A stretch of 38,747 nucleotides of DNA from positions 1-38,747 of the forward strand of contig NZ_CAKKTM010000256.1 of assembly GCF_920888515.1 (NCBI RefSeq). Direction: 5' to 3'. Positions 16,456 to 24,585 of this stretch are shown in pieces. The notes under the pieces were generated by a model that was not told the origin of the DNA, searched no databases, and was given only the letters and a program-made list of their open reading frames with translations. This DNA comes from Protofrankia sp. CiP1_Cm_nod1. GTDB lineage: Bacteria; Actinomycetota; Actinomycetes; Frankiales; Frankiaceae. Each line of letters starts with the position of its first letter. Position 1 is the first letter of the stretch. Both the position numbers and the translations under genes were made by a program.

Positions 16456-16826
16456 GGAGGATCGTCGCGCGCCGGTGCCCACCGGCCAACGAGCATATAA
16501 TTACTCTCGGTAGCTACCAGTCGAGCCGTGCCAGGCCGCGTAATGCCGCCGCGGCAGGCACGCCCACCCGGCTGCCGGTGCCCACCGGGGCTGCCGCTGA
16601 GGCTGCCCGCCGATACCACCCGCCGAGGCCACTGGCTCCTGAGGCCGTCCGCCGCCGGGGTGTTGCTGGCGGCCGAGGCCGCCTACCGTCGGACGGCGTG
16701 CCGTGGCGCCGTCGCGCAGCCGGCCGGATACATCAACAGAAGCACATGGATAAAAATGCTGCGACAATTCGCCGAGTCGACGGCCGCTCCGGAGTCGACC
16801 TGGTCCGCGTCGTGGAGGGTGACACC
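16456..16826. other. Leader region of pyruvate carboxylase
   Basis: TATAAT occurs at 16496-16501 and could be a -10 element, although no good -35 is visible 17 bases upstream. The perfect palindrome GGTAGCTACC follows at about 16510. The region is open in the pyc frame from 16578, with ATG 16746 as an alternative start, but conserved family sequence begins only at 16827. Confidence 0.45.
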
Positions 16827-19800
16827 TTGATCAATAAGGTCCTGGTCGCGAATCGCAGTGAGATAGCCATCCGCGTCTTCCGTGCCGGGCACGAGCTGGG
16901 CCTGCGCACGGTTGCCGTCTACACGCCCGAGGACGTGGGCTCGCAGCACCGGACAAAGGCCGACGAGTCCTACGAGATCGGCAAGCCCGGCCACCCCGTC
17001 CGCGGCTACCTGGACATCGACGCCCTGCTGGCGGTGGCGAAAAGGGTCGGGGCGGACGCCCTGCACCCGGGATACGGCTTCCTGTCCGAGAGCGAGGCGC
17101 TGGCGCACGCGTGCGAGCTGGCCGGGGTCACCTTCGTCGGCCCCCCGCCATCGGTGCTGCGGCTGACCGGGGACAAGGTCGCCGCCCGCGAGGCCGCGGT
17201 GGCCGCGGGCCTGCCGGTGCTGCGGGCCTCGGCGCCGGTGACCGAGCCGGCCGCCGCGCTGGCCGTCGCCGAGGCCGTGGGCTTCCCACTGTTCGTGAAG
17301 GCGTCGGCGGGCGGCGGTGGCCGCGGGCTGCGCCGGGTGAACCGTCCAGAAGATCTTGAAGACGCGGTGACGAGCGCGATCCGGGAGGCGGCGGCGGCCT
17401 TCGGGGACGGCACGATCTTCCTCGAACAGGCCCTCGACCGGCCCCGGCACATCGAGGTGCAGGTCCTCGGTGACGCCACCGGCGAGATCGTCCACCTCTA
17501 CGAGCGGGACTGCTCGGTGCAGCGGCGCCACCAGAAGGTCGTCGAGGTCGCGCCCGCTCCCCTGCTCGACACCGCCGTGCGGGACCGGCTGTGCGCGGAC
17601 GCGCTGGCGTTCGCCCGGCACGTCGGCTACGTCAACGCCGGCACGGTGGAGTTCCTCGTCGCCGCCGACGGGTCGCACACCTTCATGGAGATGAACCCTC
17701 GGATCCAGGTCGAGCACACCGTCACCGAGGAGGTCACCGGCGTCGACCTGGTCGCAGCGCAGCTACGGATCGCCGGCGGCGCCACCCTGGCCGACCTGGG
17801 CCTGTCCCAGGAGTCGATCAACATCCGCGGGGCCGCGGTGCAGTGCCGGGTGACCACCGAGGACCCGGCGGACGGCTTCCGCCCGGACACCGGGAAGATC
17901 ACCAGGTACGAGTCCCCGGGCGGCTCGGGCGTCCGGCTGGACGGGGCGATCTACCAGGGCGTGGAGATCACCCCGTACTTCGACTCACTGCTGGTCAAGG
18001 TGACCGCCCGCGGGGCCGACCTGGGGCAGGCCACCGCGCGGGCCCGCCGGGCGCTGGCGGAGTTCCGGGTCCGTGGCGTGCGCACGAACGTGAAGTTCCT
18101 GCAGCGGCTGCTGGCCGAGGAGGACTTCCTCGCCGGCCGGGTGACCACGTCGTTCCTGGACGAACGGCCGGGGCTGTTCCTCGGCGACGGCGGCACCGAC
18201 CGCACCAGCCGGCTGCTCGACCGGCTGGCCGCCAGCAGCGTCAACGGCCACCGGCGGCCGGCCGCCACGCTGATCGACCCGGTGGGCCTGCTGCCGGCCA
18301 TCCCGGCCAGGGCGGCGCCGGCCGGCTCCCGGCAGCTGCTCGTCGAGGCCGGCCCGCGCCAGTGGGCGGAGCGGCTGCGGGCCGAGACCCGGCTCGCGGT
18401 CACCGACACCACTCTGCGTGACGCCCACCAGTCGCTGTTGGCGACCAGGCTGCGCACCACCGACATTCTCGCGATCGCCCCCGCCTACTCCCGGCTCCTG
18501 CCCGGCCTGCTGAGCCTGGAGTGCTGGGGCGGGGCCACCTACGACGTGGCGCTGCGCTTCCTCGCGGAGGACCCGTGGGAGCGCCTCGCCGCCATCCGCG
18601 AACGGGTCCCCAACGTCTGCCTGCAGATGCTGCTGCGCGGCCGCAACGCCGTCGGCTACACCCCCTACCCGGACGACGTGGTCCAGGCGTTCGTCGCCGA
18701 GGCGGCGGCGACCGGCGTCGACATCTTCCGGGTGTTCGACGCGCTGAACGACATCGAGCAGATGCGGCCGGCGATCGACGCGGTCGTCGAGGCCGGCGCG
18801 GTCGCCGAGGGCACCCTGTGTTACACCGGCGACCTGGTGGACCCCGCGGAGCGGATCTACACCCTCGACTACTACCTGCGCCTGGCCGAACAGCTCGTGG
18901 CCGCCGGCGCGCACGTCCTAGCGATCAAGGACATGGCCGGGCTGCTGCGGCCGGCCGCCGCGCGCGTCCTGGTGGCGGCGCTGCGGGAGAACTTCGACAC
19001 CCCCGTGCACGTCCACACCCACGACACCGCCGGTGGCCAGCTGGCCACCCTGATCGCGGCGGCCGAGGCCGGCGCGGACGCCGTCGACGCCGCGTCCGCG
19101 CCGCTGTCGGGCGGCACCAGCCAGCCGAACCTGTCCGCGCTCGTCGCCGCCACCGACCACACCCCGCGGGCGACCGGGATCAGCCTGGCCGCGCTGTCGG
19201 CGATGGAGCCGTACTGGGAGGCGGTCCGTGACCTCTACGCGCCGTTCGAGGCCGGGCTGCGGGCGCCGACGGGTGCGGTCTACCGGCATGAGATCCCCGG
19301 CGGGCAGCTGACGAACCTGCGCCAGCAGGCGATCGCCCTCGGGCTGGGCACCAAATGGTCCCAGGTGCAGGAGTGCTACGCCCTGGCCAACGACCTGCTC
19401 GGCAAACCCATCAAGGTCACGCCTACCAGCAAGGTCGTCGGGGACCTGGCGCTGTTCATCGCCGGCGGTGACATCGACGTCGCCGTGCTGCGTGAGCATC
19501 CCGAACGCTACGACCTGCCGGCCAGCGTGCTGGGCTACCTCGCCGGCGAGCTCGGCACGCCACCGGCCGGCTTCGCCGAGCCCTTCCGCGAGCGCGCGCT
19601 CGCCGGGCGGCAGCCGGCCGCGCCCGTGACCGGCCTGGAGCCGCAGGACGCGGCCACCCTGCGGGTGGCCGGAGCGGGCCGGCGCGAGACGCTGTCCCGG
19701 CTGCTGTTCCCGGGGCCGTGGAACGACTACACCGCCGCCGTGGCGGCCTACGGCAACGCCGCCACGGTCCCCACCGAGGAGTTCTTCTACGGCCTCACCC

Positions 19801-20222
19801 CGGGCCGGCCGGTGACCATCACCGTGGAGCCCGGTGTGGAGGTCATCGTCGAGCTCAACGACGTCGGCGAGCCCGACGACGCGGGCATGCGCACCCTGTA
19901 CCTGCGGGTCAACGGCCAGCCACGGCCGGTGTCGGTGCGGGACGCCTCGATCGCGACGGTGTCCAGGGCGGCCCGGCGCGCCGATCCCGGCGACCCGGCG
20001 CAGATTCCCGCGGGGCTGCCCGGGCTGGTCACCTACACGGTTGCCGTCGGTGACCAGGTCCGCAAAGGTGACCGGCTGGCCACCATCGAGGCCATGAAGA
20101 TGGAGGCCGCCGTCACCAGTCCGCACGCCGGGACCGTCACCGAACTGGTCCGCTCCTCCGGCGTCTCCGTCGAGGTCGGTGACCTCCTGCTCGTGGTGGC
20201 CCCCGCGCCGGTCCCCGGCTGA
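16827..20222 (+). CDS. pyc: Pyruvate carboxylase
   Basis: A 1131-residue single-chain pyruvate carboxylase making oxaloacetate from pyruvate, bicarbonate and ATP. Residues 1-450 are biotin carboxylase with the ATP-grasp loop ASAGGGGRGLR, HIEVQVLGD and MEMNPRIQVEHTVTEEVTG. The middle carboxyltransferase domain opens with TDTTLRDAHQSLLATR and contains the carboxylated-lysine motif AIKDMAGLL. The C-terminal biotin carrier has EAMKMEAAV with the biotinyl Lys1091. The length matches the family (about 1130). I chose TTG 16827 because GGAGGG lies seven bases upstream and INKVLVANRSEIAIRV is the usual beginning; ATG 16746 would add 27 residues. It is an isolated gene followed by a hairpin. Confidence 0.96.
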   Translation: MINKVLVANRSEIAIRVFRAGHELGLRTVAVYTPEDVGSQHRTKADESYEIGKPGHPVRGYLDIDALLAVAKRVGADALHPGYGFLSESEALAHACELAGVTFVGPPPSVLRLTGDKVAAREAAVAAGLPVLRASAPVTEPAAALAVAEAVGFPLFVKASAGGGGRGLRRVNRPEDLEDAVTSAIREAAAAFGDGTIFLEQALDRPRHIEVQVLGDATGEIVHLYERDCSVQRRHQKVVEVAPAPLLDTAVRDRLCADALAFARHVGYVNAGTVEFLVAADGSHTFMEMNPRIQVEHTVTEEVTGVDLVAAQLRIAGGATLADLGLSQESINIRGAAVQCRVTTEDPADGFRPDTGKITRYESPGGSGVRLDGAIYQGVEITPYFDSLLVKVTARGADLGQATARARRALAEFRVRGVRTNVKFLQRLLAEEDFLAGRVTTSFLDERPGLFLGDGGTDRTSRLLDRLAASSVNGHRRPAATLIDPVGLLPAIPARAAPAGSRQLLVEAGPRQWAERLRAETRLAVTDTTLRDAHQSLLATRLRTTDILAIAPAYSRLLPGLLSLECWGGATYDVALRFLAEDPWERLAAIRERVPNVCLQMLLRGRNAVGYTPYPDDVVQAFVAEAAATGVDIFRVFDALNDIEQMRPAIDAVVEAGAVAEGTLCYTGDLVDPAERIYTLDYYLRLAEQLVAAGAHVLAIKDMAGLLRPAAARVLVAALRENFDTPVHVHTHDTAGGQLATLIAAAEAGADAVDAASAPLSGGTSQPNLSALVAATDHTPRATGISLAALSAMEPYWEAVRDLYAPFEAGLRAPTGAVYRHEIPGGQLTNLRQQAIALGLGTKWSQVQECYALANDLLGKPIKVTPTSKVVGDLALFIAGGDIDVAVLREHPERYDLPASVLGYLAGELGTPPAGFAEPFRERALAGRQPAAPVTGLEPQDAATLRVAGAGRRETLSRLLFPGPWNDYTAAVAAYGNAATVPTEEFFYGLTPGRPVTITVEPGVEVIVELNDVGEPDDAGMRTLYLRVNGQPRPVSVRDASIATVSRAARRADPGDPAQIPAGLPGLVTYTVAVGDQVRKGDRLATIEAMKMEAAVTSPHAGTVTELVRSSGVSVEVGDLLLVVAPAPVPG

Positions 20223-20266
20223 GCAGCTTCTTCAAGATCGCCCTGATTGGTACGACTCCGGGCAGG

Positions 20267-20298
20267 GTACCGCTAGCACGTGACTGTACCCATAGCAC
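20267..20298. repeat. Two 13-bp direct repeats, period 19
   Basis: GTACCGCTAGCAC (20267-20279) and GTACCCATAGCAC (20286-20298) lie between pyc and the SARP gene. They could be an operator for the SARP gene, about 150 bases upstream of its start. Confidence 0.45.
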
Positions 20299-20319
20299 GC
20301 TCCGCATGCGCGCAGCGCC

Positions 20320-20356
20320 CCGGTCAGCGATCCCGAGAACAGGGGCCGCTGGCCGG
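20320..20356 (+). terminator. Hairpin after pyc
   Basis: CCGGTCAGCG (20320-20329) pairs with CGCTGGCCGG (20347-20356), with one G-T wobble and extra inner CCC/GGG pairing. It separates pyc from the RiPP cluster. Confidence 0.65.
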
Positions 20357-20451
20357 GGGAAGGACTGTGTGTTTGGTGCGGGAGCATGTAGTTCATCCGG
20401 TGATTTTTCTTTGTCGAGCCGGCCGTAGCCAGGCACGGGAGTACCCGAGGA

Positions 20452-21270
20452 ATGGAGTCGTACGCCAGTCAGACAAATATGGAGGTACGCGGGGCCCGGG
20501 ACGGGAGAATACGGTTCCGCGTACTCGGGCCATTGGAGGTGTACGGGTCTGACGGCACACTGATCGATATTCACCAGCACAAGCCGCGCGTGCTGCTCTC
20601 ACTGCTGCTCCTCAATGCCGGGACCTGGGTGAGCATCAACCGGATCTGTGCCGTTCTATGGGAGGACGAGCCGCCGAGATCATCGTTCGGAAACATCAAG
20701 ACCTACGTGTCCCAGTTGCGCCGGGCCCTGCCACCCAACCATGCCGAGCACAGCAGAATCGAAAGCCGGTCAGGCGCGTACCGCATCAACTTGGCACCCG
20801 GAGAACTTGATGTGTCGGTCTTCGAGAAGATGGCATATCGTGGCCGGGAAGCATTGCACGGCGGAGCCGACGAGAGCGCCCTCGAGTACTTTCAGGAAGC
20901 GCTGGGGCTATGGCGTGGCCAGCCTTTCGATGAATTGCCGGAGGACACCACCCTGGCCGAGGCGGCACGCATGGAGGAGCAGCACTGGGCGGTCCTGGAG
21001 GACTTGATCGACGTACACCTTTCCCATGGTCATTATGACGTCGTCCTGCCCACGTTGCGCGCACTCACCATTGAATATCCCCTGCGGGAGCGCCTGTGGG
21101 GCCAGCTCCTGCTCGCGCTGCACAGGTCGGGTCGTCGCGCCGAAGCCCTGTCCGCCTACCAGGCCGTGTACCGGTTGCTGACCAACGAGCTCGGCATAGA
21201 GCCAGGTGCGGACCTGCGCCGGCTTCATCAGCAGGTACTGGGCGGCGACCTCGACGTGGGCCAGGACTGA
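20452..21270 (+). CDS. SARP-family transcriptional activator
   Basis: A 272-residue short SARP (Streptomyces antibiotic regulatory protein). The N-terminal winged-helix DNA-binding domain (about 20-110) reads IRFRVLGPLEVYGSDG, then KPRVLLSLLLLNAGTWVS and ISQLRRAL-like sequence (YVSQLRRALPP). The bacterial transcriptional activation domain (about 115-265) includes ALEYFQEALGLWRGQPFDELPE and LRERLWGQLLLALHRSGRRAEALSAYQ. It lacks the ATPase and TPR domains of AfsR. Such proteins activate secondary-metabolite clusters by binding direct heptamer repeats with an 11-bp period. Exactly such a pair lies 55 bases after its stop, upstream of the RiPP precursor gene, so it is probably the pathway activator. 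The start could also be ATG 20479. Codon use is less GC3-biased than in its neighbours. Confidence 0.92.
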   Translation: MESYASQTNMEVRGARDGRIRFRVLGPLEVYGSDGTLIDIHQHKPRVLLSLLLLNAGTWVSINRICAVLWEDEPPRSSFGNIKTYVSQLRRALPPNHAEHSRIESRSGAYRINLAPGELDVSVFEKMAYRGREALHGGADESALEYFQEALGLWRGQPFDELPEDTTLAEAARMEEQHWAVLEDLIDVHLSHGHYDVVLPTLRALTIEYPLRERLWGQLLLALHRSGRRAEALSAYQAVYRLLTNELGIEPGADLRRLHQQVLGGDLDVGQD

Positions 21271-21324
21271 CGGCCGGGGAGGAAGGACGCGGTAGACGCC
21301 GCGCCACCAACGGATGTACGGGGA

Positions 21325-21342
21325 CTGAACCAAGGCTGAACC
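21325..21342 (+). promoter_or_regulatory. SARP-type direct repeats upstream of the precursor gene
   Basis: CTGAACC occurs at 21325-21331 and 21336-21342, a period of exactly 11 bp with a 4-bp spacer (GGTTCAG on the other strand). This is the usual geometry of SARP binding sites. It lies 130 bases before the precursor ATG. An inverted repeat TGTCC-N5-GGACA follows at 21372-21386. No clear -10 was found. Confidence 0.6.
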
Positions 21343-21471
21343 TGTCGCCTGCAAGGTGGAAGGTGGCCGGTTGTCCAGCGCGGACAGCAGGCCGGCCCGG
21401 ATAGAGATCGGTGCGGCCGGTGAGCGGCCGGGCCGCCCGTTCAACATCACAAACTCCGAGGGGGAATTTCG

Positions 21472-21621
21472 ATGAAGGCTCCGTACCAGCCACCGGCTCT
21501 TCAACGAATCGGTGCCTTCTCCACGGTGACCGAAGGCTACTACGGCTACCACCGGCGTAACTACTACGGCGGGTACCACGGGTACCGCAGGTTCCGCGGG
21601 TTCCGCAGGTTCCGCTACTAG
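21472..21621 (+). CDS. RiPP precursor peptide: lasso-type leader with a cationic, acid-free core
   Basis: A 49-residue peptide with GAGGGG seven bases before ATG 21472. Residues 1-21 form a leader with the spacing of actinobacterial lasso leaders: YQPPALQRIGAFSTVTE has Tyr at -17, Pro at -14, Leu at -12, Gly at -8, Phe at -6 and Thr at -2. These residues are recognised by the B1 RRE and B2 protease in known lasso systems. Cleavage before Gly22 would free a 28-residue core with 8 Arg, 2 His, 8 Tyr, 3 Phe, 6 Gly and 1 Asn, and no Asp, Glu, Lys, Cys, Ser or Thr. Core positions 7-9 are Arg-Arg-Asn, so no acidic residue exists for a lasso isopeptide bond. Much of the core is tripeptide repeats (GYH, GYR, RFR, GFR, RFR), encoded by five 9-bp tandem units at 21571-21615. 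Its product is unknown. Confidence 0.85.
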   Translation: MKAPYQPPALQRIGAFSTVTEGYYGYHRRNYYGGYHGYRRFRGFRRFRY

Positions 21622-21631
21622 GGGCGCCATC

Positions 21632-21665
21632 ACCGCCGTTCAAGAACGGGCAGGGAAACGGCGGT
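21632..21665 (+). terminator. Hairpin 10 bases after the precursor gene (attenuator)
   Basis: ACCGCCGTT (21632-21640) pairs perfectly with AACGGCGGT (21657-21665). It could stabilise the short precursor transcript and attenuate read-through into the processing genes. Confidence 0.6.
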
Positions 21666-21703
21666 CGTCCGCTCCTGGCCAACACAGTGCGGAAGTTGGA
21701 GAC

Positions 21704-21743
21704 GGCGGGTGGCGACGGCCCGGGCCGGGTGTCACCACCCGCC
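21704..21743 (+). terminator. Second hairpin between precursor and B1, followed by TTATT
   Basis: GGCGGGTGG (21704-21712) pairs perfectly with CCACCCGCC (21735-21743), the loop contains the palindrome GGCCCGGGCC, and TTATT follows. It is the most intrinsic-terminator-like structure in the window. Confidence 0.6.
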
Positions 21744-21776
21744 TTATTCAGTCATACCCACCATTGGGAGGGACGG

Positions 21777-21802
21777 TTCGACAGGGAATTTCGACAGGGA
21801 AT
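21777..21802 (+). repeat. Perfect 13-bp tandem repeat upstream of the B1 gene
   Basis: TTCGACAGGGAAT is repeated twice without spacing (21777-21789, 21790-21802), ending 32 bases before the B1 start. It could be an operator or part of a second promoter. Confidence 0.6.
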
Positions 21803-21834
21803 GGTGTGGCACCCGGACAGCCGCCGGAGAAAAA

Positions 21835-22119
21835 ATGCTGACGCTACGGGAGAACATCGTCCATACGGAAACCGACTACGGGACCGCGCTCCTGGATGAG
21901 CGCAGCGGTCAGTACTGGATGCTCAACCCGACCGGGACACTCGTATTGCGGGTGCTGCTCGACGGTGGTAGCGCCGCCGAGGCCGCCGATTCGGTGGTCA
22001 GAAGTTACGACGTGGACGCGGCCACCGCGGACCGGGATGTACAGAGCCTGCTGGACGGGCTCCACACGGCCGGGCTTGTCGCAACCGGCACCGCTTCCCG
22101 ACCGGACACCGCTTCCTGA
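21835..22119 (+). CDS. Lasso-type B1 protein: PqqD-like RiPP recognition element
   Basis: A 94-residue stand-alone RRE of the PqqD fold. It resembles lasso B1 proteins: VHTETDYGTALLDERSGQYW, then LNPTGTLVLRVLLDGG, then the helical AADSVVRSYDVDAATADRDVQSLLDGLHTAGLV (in part). In lasso systems B1 binds the precursor leader and delivers it to B2 and the cyclase. Start ATG 21835 has GGAGA upstream; a frame extension to 21709 is not supported. B2 follows 76 bases downstream. There is no fused or adjacent cyclase, so here it would serve the protease only, or an enzyme encoded elsewhere. Confidence 0.88.
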   Translation: MLTLRENIVHTETDYGTALLDERSGQYWMLNPTGTLVLRVLLDGGSAAEAADSVVRSYDVDAATADRDVQSLLDGLHTAGLVATGTASRPDTAS

Positions 22120-22195
22120 CCAATGACGCGCTCTGGCGGATCCATCGGGCGCGCGTCGACGGAGCCGCAGAGGAGGCAGAGGAGGTGGCACCGCG

Positions 22196-22648
22196 ATGAG
22201 CATGCCGATGTCGTTGGAGCGCCGAGGAGGAAAACTCCCTCTACGGCGACGGCCGCTGGCGATGGCCGCGGTCGCAACCGCCCGGCTGCTCGCCACCCAG
22301 CCACCCGGCCGGATCCGCTCCGTCCTGACCTGGTTGCGCCGAGGCGCCACGCCGGCCGGGTATCAGCAGGCGTTGGCCGCACGGGATGCCGTCACCGCGG
22401 TGAGCATGGTGTGCCGGGGTGCGCGGGGCTGCGTTCCCCGTTCCGTTGCCACCGCCCTGGTCTGCCGGGCTTCGGGGGTCTGGCCCACCTGGTACGTCGG
22501 CGTGCGCAGGGTCGGCCCGTTCGCCGCACACGCCTGGGTGGAGGCGGACGGGGTGATGGTGGGTGAGCACGAGCTGGCCGGCTACTTCCGGCCGCTTATC
22601 GCTGTACCTCCGGAAGGTGCCACGGTGTCAGGCGCCACGGTGTCATGA
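22196..22648 (+). CDS. Lasso-type B2 leader peptidase (transglutaminase-like)
   Basis: A 150-residue protein of the lasso B2 (transglutaminase-like cysteine protease) family. Catalytic candidates are Cys79 (RGCVPRSVATALVCR), His112 (AHAWVE) and Asp118 (ADGVMVGE), in the family order Cys-His-Asp. The first 50 residues are basic and moderately hydrophobic, as in other B2 proteins. It should cut the precursor after the residue following the penultimate leader Thr, here before Gly22. Start ATG 22196 has AGGAGG 11 bases upstream. The end overlaps the ABC transporter start (ATGA at 22645), so the two are translationally coupled. Confidence 0.9.
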   Translation: MSMPMSLERRGGKLPLRRRPLAMAAVATARLLATQPPGRIRSVLTWLRRGATPAGYQQALAARDAVTAVSMVCRGARGCVPRSVATALVCRASGVWPTWYVGVRRVGPFAAHAWVEADGVMVGEHELAGYFRPLIAVPPEGATVSGATVS

Positions 22649-24585
22649 GTGCCATCGGCGAAACGAGTGAGGAGACCGCGGTCGAGCCGCCGCCAACGCC
22701 GACGACGCCGGATCGGGACAGCAAGCAGCGGAACCGTGACGCGCTGCGAGTCGGTGGGTTGTGGCGCCTGCTTCGCGGGCACGGCCGGCCGATAGGCATC
22801 GCCACCGCGCTGACGGTACTCGGGACCGTCCTCGGGGTCGCGCAGCCGCTGCTGGTGAAGAACGTGATCGACGCCGCGCAGGCCGGCGGCGTTCCCGGCT
22901 CGCTCGTCGCACTGCTGTTCGTGCTGTTCGTCGGCCAGGCGTTGGCCGACACCCTCGGGAACTACCTGCTGGAACGCACCGGTCAGGTAATTCTGCTCGG
23001 CCTGCGGATCCGGCTGGTCGATCACCTTCTGCGGCTGCGGGTCGGGGTGTATGACAAGCAGCGCATGGGCGACCTGATCTCCCGGGCCAACAGCGACACC
23101 ATGCTCGTCCGCGAGGCAGTGGCCTACAGCTTCTCCGCGCTCCTCACGAGCGCGGTTGGTGTCATCGGCGCGGTCGCGATGATGATCTGGTTGGACGCGT
23201 TGCTGTTCCTGTTCGTGCTGCTCGTGGTCTCGCTGGCCGGGGCGATGGTTCTGGGCGTGCTGGTGCGCATCCGCATTGCCTCGGAACGCGGCCAGGCCAG
23301 CGTCGGAAGCATGACCGCGGACCTCGAGCGGGCGCTCGCCGCGATCCGCACCGTTCGAGCCAGCCGCGCCGAAAAGCGCGAGAGCGAGCGCATCGGCGGC
23401 CACGCCCGGGACGCCTACCGTGCCGGGGTGCGGATGGCCAAGTTGGAGTCGGTCGTCGCCCCCTCCATGCAGTTGGCCGTCCAGGGCTCGGTTCTGGTGG
23501 TGTTGTTGATCGGTGGGGTGCTCGTCGCAAAGGGCTCGACGTCGCTGGGTGATCTCATCGCCTTCCTGCTCTACGCCACCTACCTCGTCATGCCGCTGTC
23601 CGAGCTGTTCGAGGAGGCGGGGACGCTTCAACGCGGAATGGGAGGGCTACAGCGCGTCAACGAGGTCTTCACGCTCCCCCGCGAGCCGGACAGCGCCGGC
23701 CAGGACGAGAACAGTGCCGGAAGGCCCGGAAGGCCCGGAAAGCAGGGCCCGGTTCAGGCTGCCGGCGGGCTTCAGGTCCGGGCCAACAGCGCATCGGGCA
23801 ACGGCCGGGCTGCCGGACAGCGGGGTGACACCCCGTCGATCGAGTTCCGCGACGTATGGTTCGGATACACCGACGAACCGGTGCTGCGGGACGTTTCGTT
23901 CACAGTGCCGTCTCGCGGCCACATCGCGCTGGTCGGCCGGTCAGGTGCTGGAAAGTCCACCGTTCTCCAGCTCATCGAGCGCTTCTACGAGCCGGACCGC
24001 GGGAAGATCCTGTTCGGCGGCCGGGAAGTGGGTGCGATCGACCGCTCCGCGTCCCGCACCTGGGTGAACCTGGTCGAACAGCAGACCCCGGTGTTGCACG
24101 GGACGCTCCGTGACAACATCGCCTATGCCGTGCCCGACGCAACCGAGGACGAGCTGCGCTGGGTGGTCGGCACGGCGGGCCTCGCCGAACTGGTCGCGCG
24201 GATGCCCAACAAGCTGGACGCCGAGGTCGGTGACCACGGCGTCCAGCTGTCCGGCGGGGAACGTCAACGGGTCGCCATCGCCCGAGCCTTGCTGGCCCGG
24301 CCCGCCGTGCTGCTCATGGACGAGCCAACCTCTCAGATGGACTCCCTCAACGAGAGGGCACTTACCCGTGCGATGCGTGAGATTTCAGCCACCAGCGCGC
24401 TTCTGGTCATCGCGCACCGGATCTCCACGGTTCGCGCGGCCGACCGGATCATCGTGCTCGACGAGGGAAAGGTGACGGCCACCGGCCGCCACGAGGAGCT
24501 GATGCGGGTGAGCCCGCTCTACCGGGAGCTCGCATCCAGCCGGCTGGACGCCGACACGCGGGCCCCGGCCGGGCATCCCATATAG
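22645..24585 (+). CDS. ABC exporter (fused membrane and ATPase domains) of the RiPP cluster
   Basis: A 646-residue half-transporter of the lasso D type. The membrane domain (residues about 25-335) has six helices. The ATPase domain (about 390-635) has Walker A GRSGAGKST (431-439), a Q-loop near VEQQTPVLHG, the signature LSGGERQRVAIARAL (from 535), Walker B VLLMDEPTS and the switch His in VIAHRIST. It should dimerise and export the mature peptide, and may give self-immunity. There is no N-terminal C39 peptidase domain, consistent with B2 removing the leader. The linker between the domains (about 350-390) is an unusual Gly/Pro/Asn-rich low-complexity insertion. It is the last gene of the cluster; no lasso cyclase lies on either side. 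Confidence 0.94.
   Translation: MSAIGETSEETAVEPPPTPTTPDRDSKQRNRDALRVGGLWRLLRGHGRPIGIATALTVLGTVLGVAQPLLVKNVIDAAQAGGVPGSLVALLFVLFVGQALADTLGNYLLERTGQVILLGLRIRLVDHLLRLRVGVYDKQRMGDLISRANSDTMLVREAVAYSFSALLTSAVGVIGAVAMMIWLDALLFLFVLLVVSLAGAMVLGVLVRIRIASERGQASVGSMTADLERALAAIRTVRASRAEKRESERIGGHARDAYRAGVRMAKLESVVAPSMQLAVQGSVLVVLLIGGVLVAKGSTSLGDLIAFLLYATYLVMPLSELFEEAGTLQRGMGGLQRVNEVFTLPREPDSAGQDENSAGRPGRPGKQGPVQAAGGLQVRANSASGNGRAAGQRGDTPSIEFRDVWFGYTDEPVLRDVSFTVPSRGHIALVGRSGAGKSTVLQLIERFYEPDRGKILFGGREVGAIDRSASRTWVNLVEQQTPVLHGTLRDNIAYAVPDATEDELRWVVGTAGLAELVARMPNKLDAEVGDHGVQLSGGERQRVAIARALLARPAVLLMDEPTSQMDSLNERALTRAMREISATSALLVIAHRISTVRAADRIIVLDEGKVTATGRHEELMRVSPLYRELASSRLDADTRAPAGHPI

Noticed and set aside
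16746-16826. An N-terminal extension of pyruvate carboxylase from ATG 16746
   Set aside because: It has no ribosome binding site and no family conservation, whereas TTG 16827 has GGAGGG at good spacing and begins the conserved sequence.
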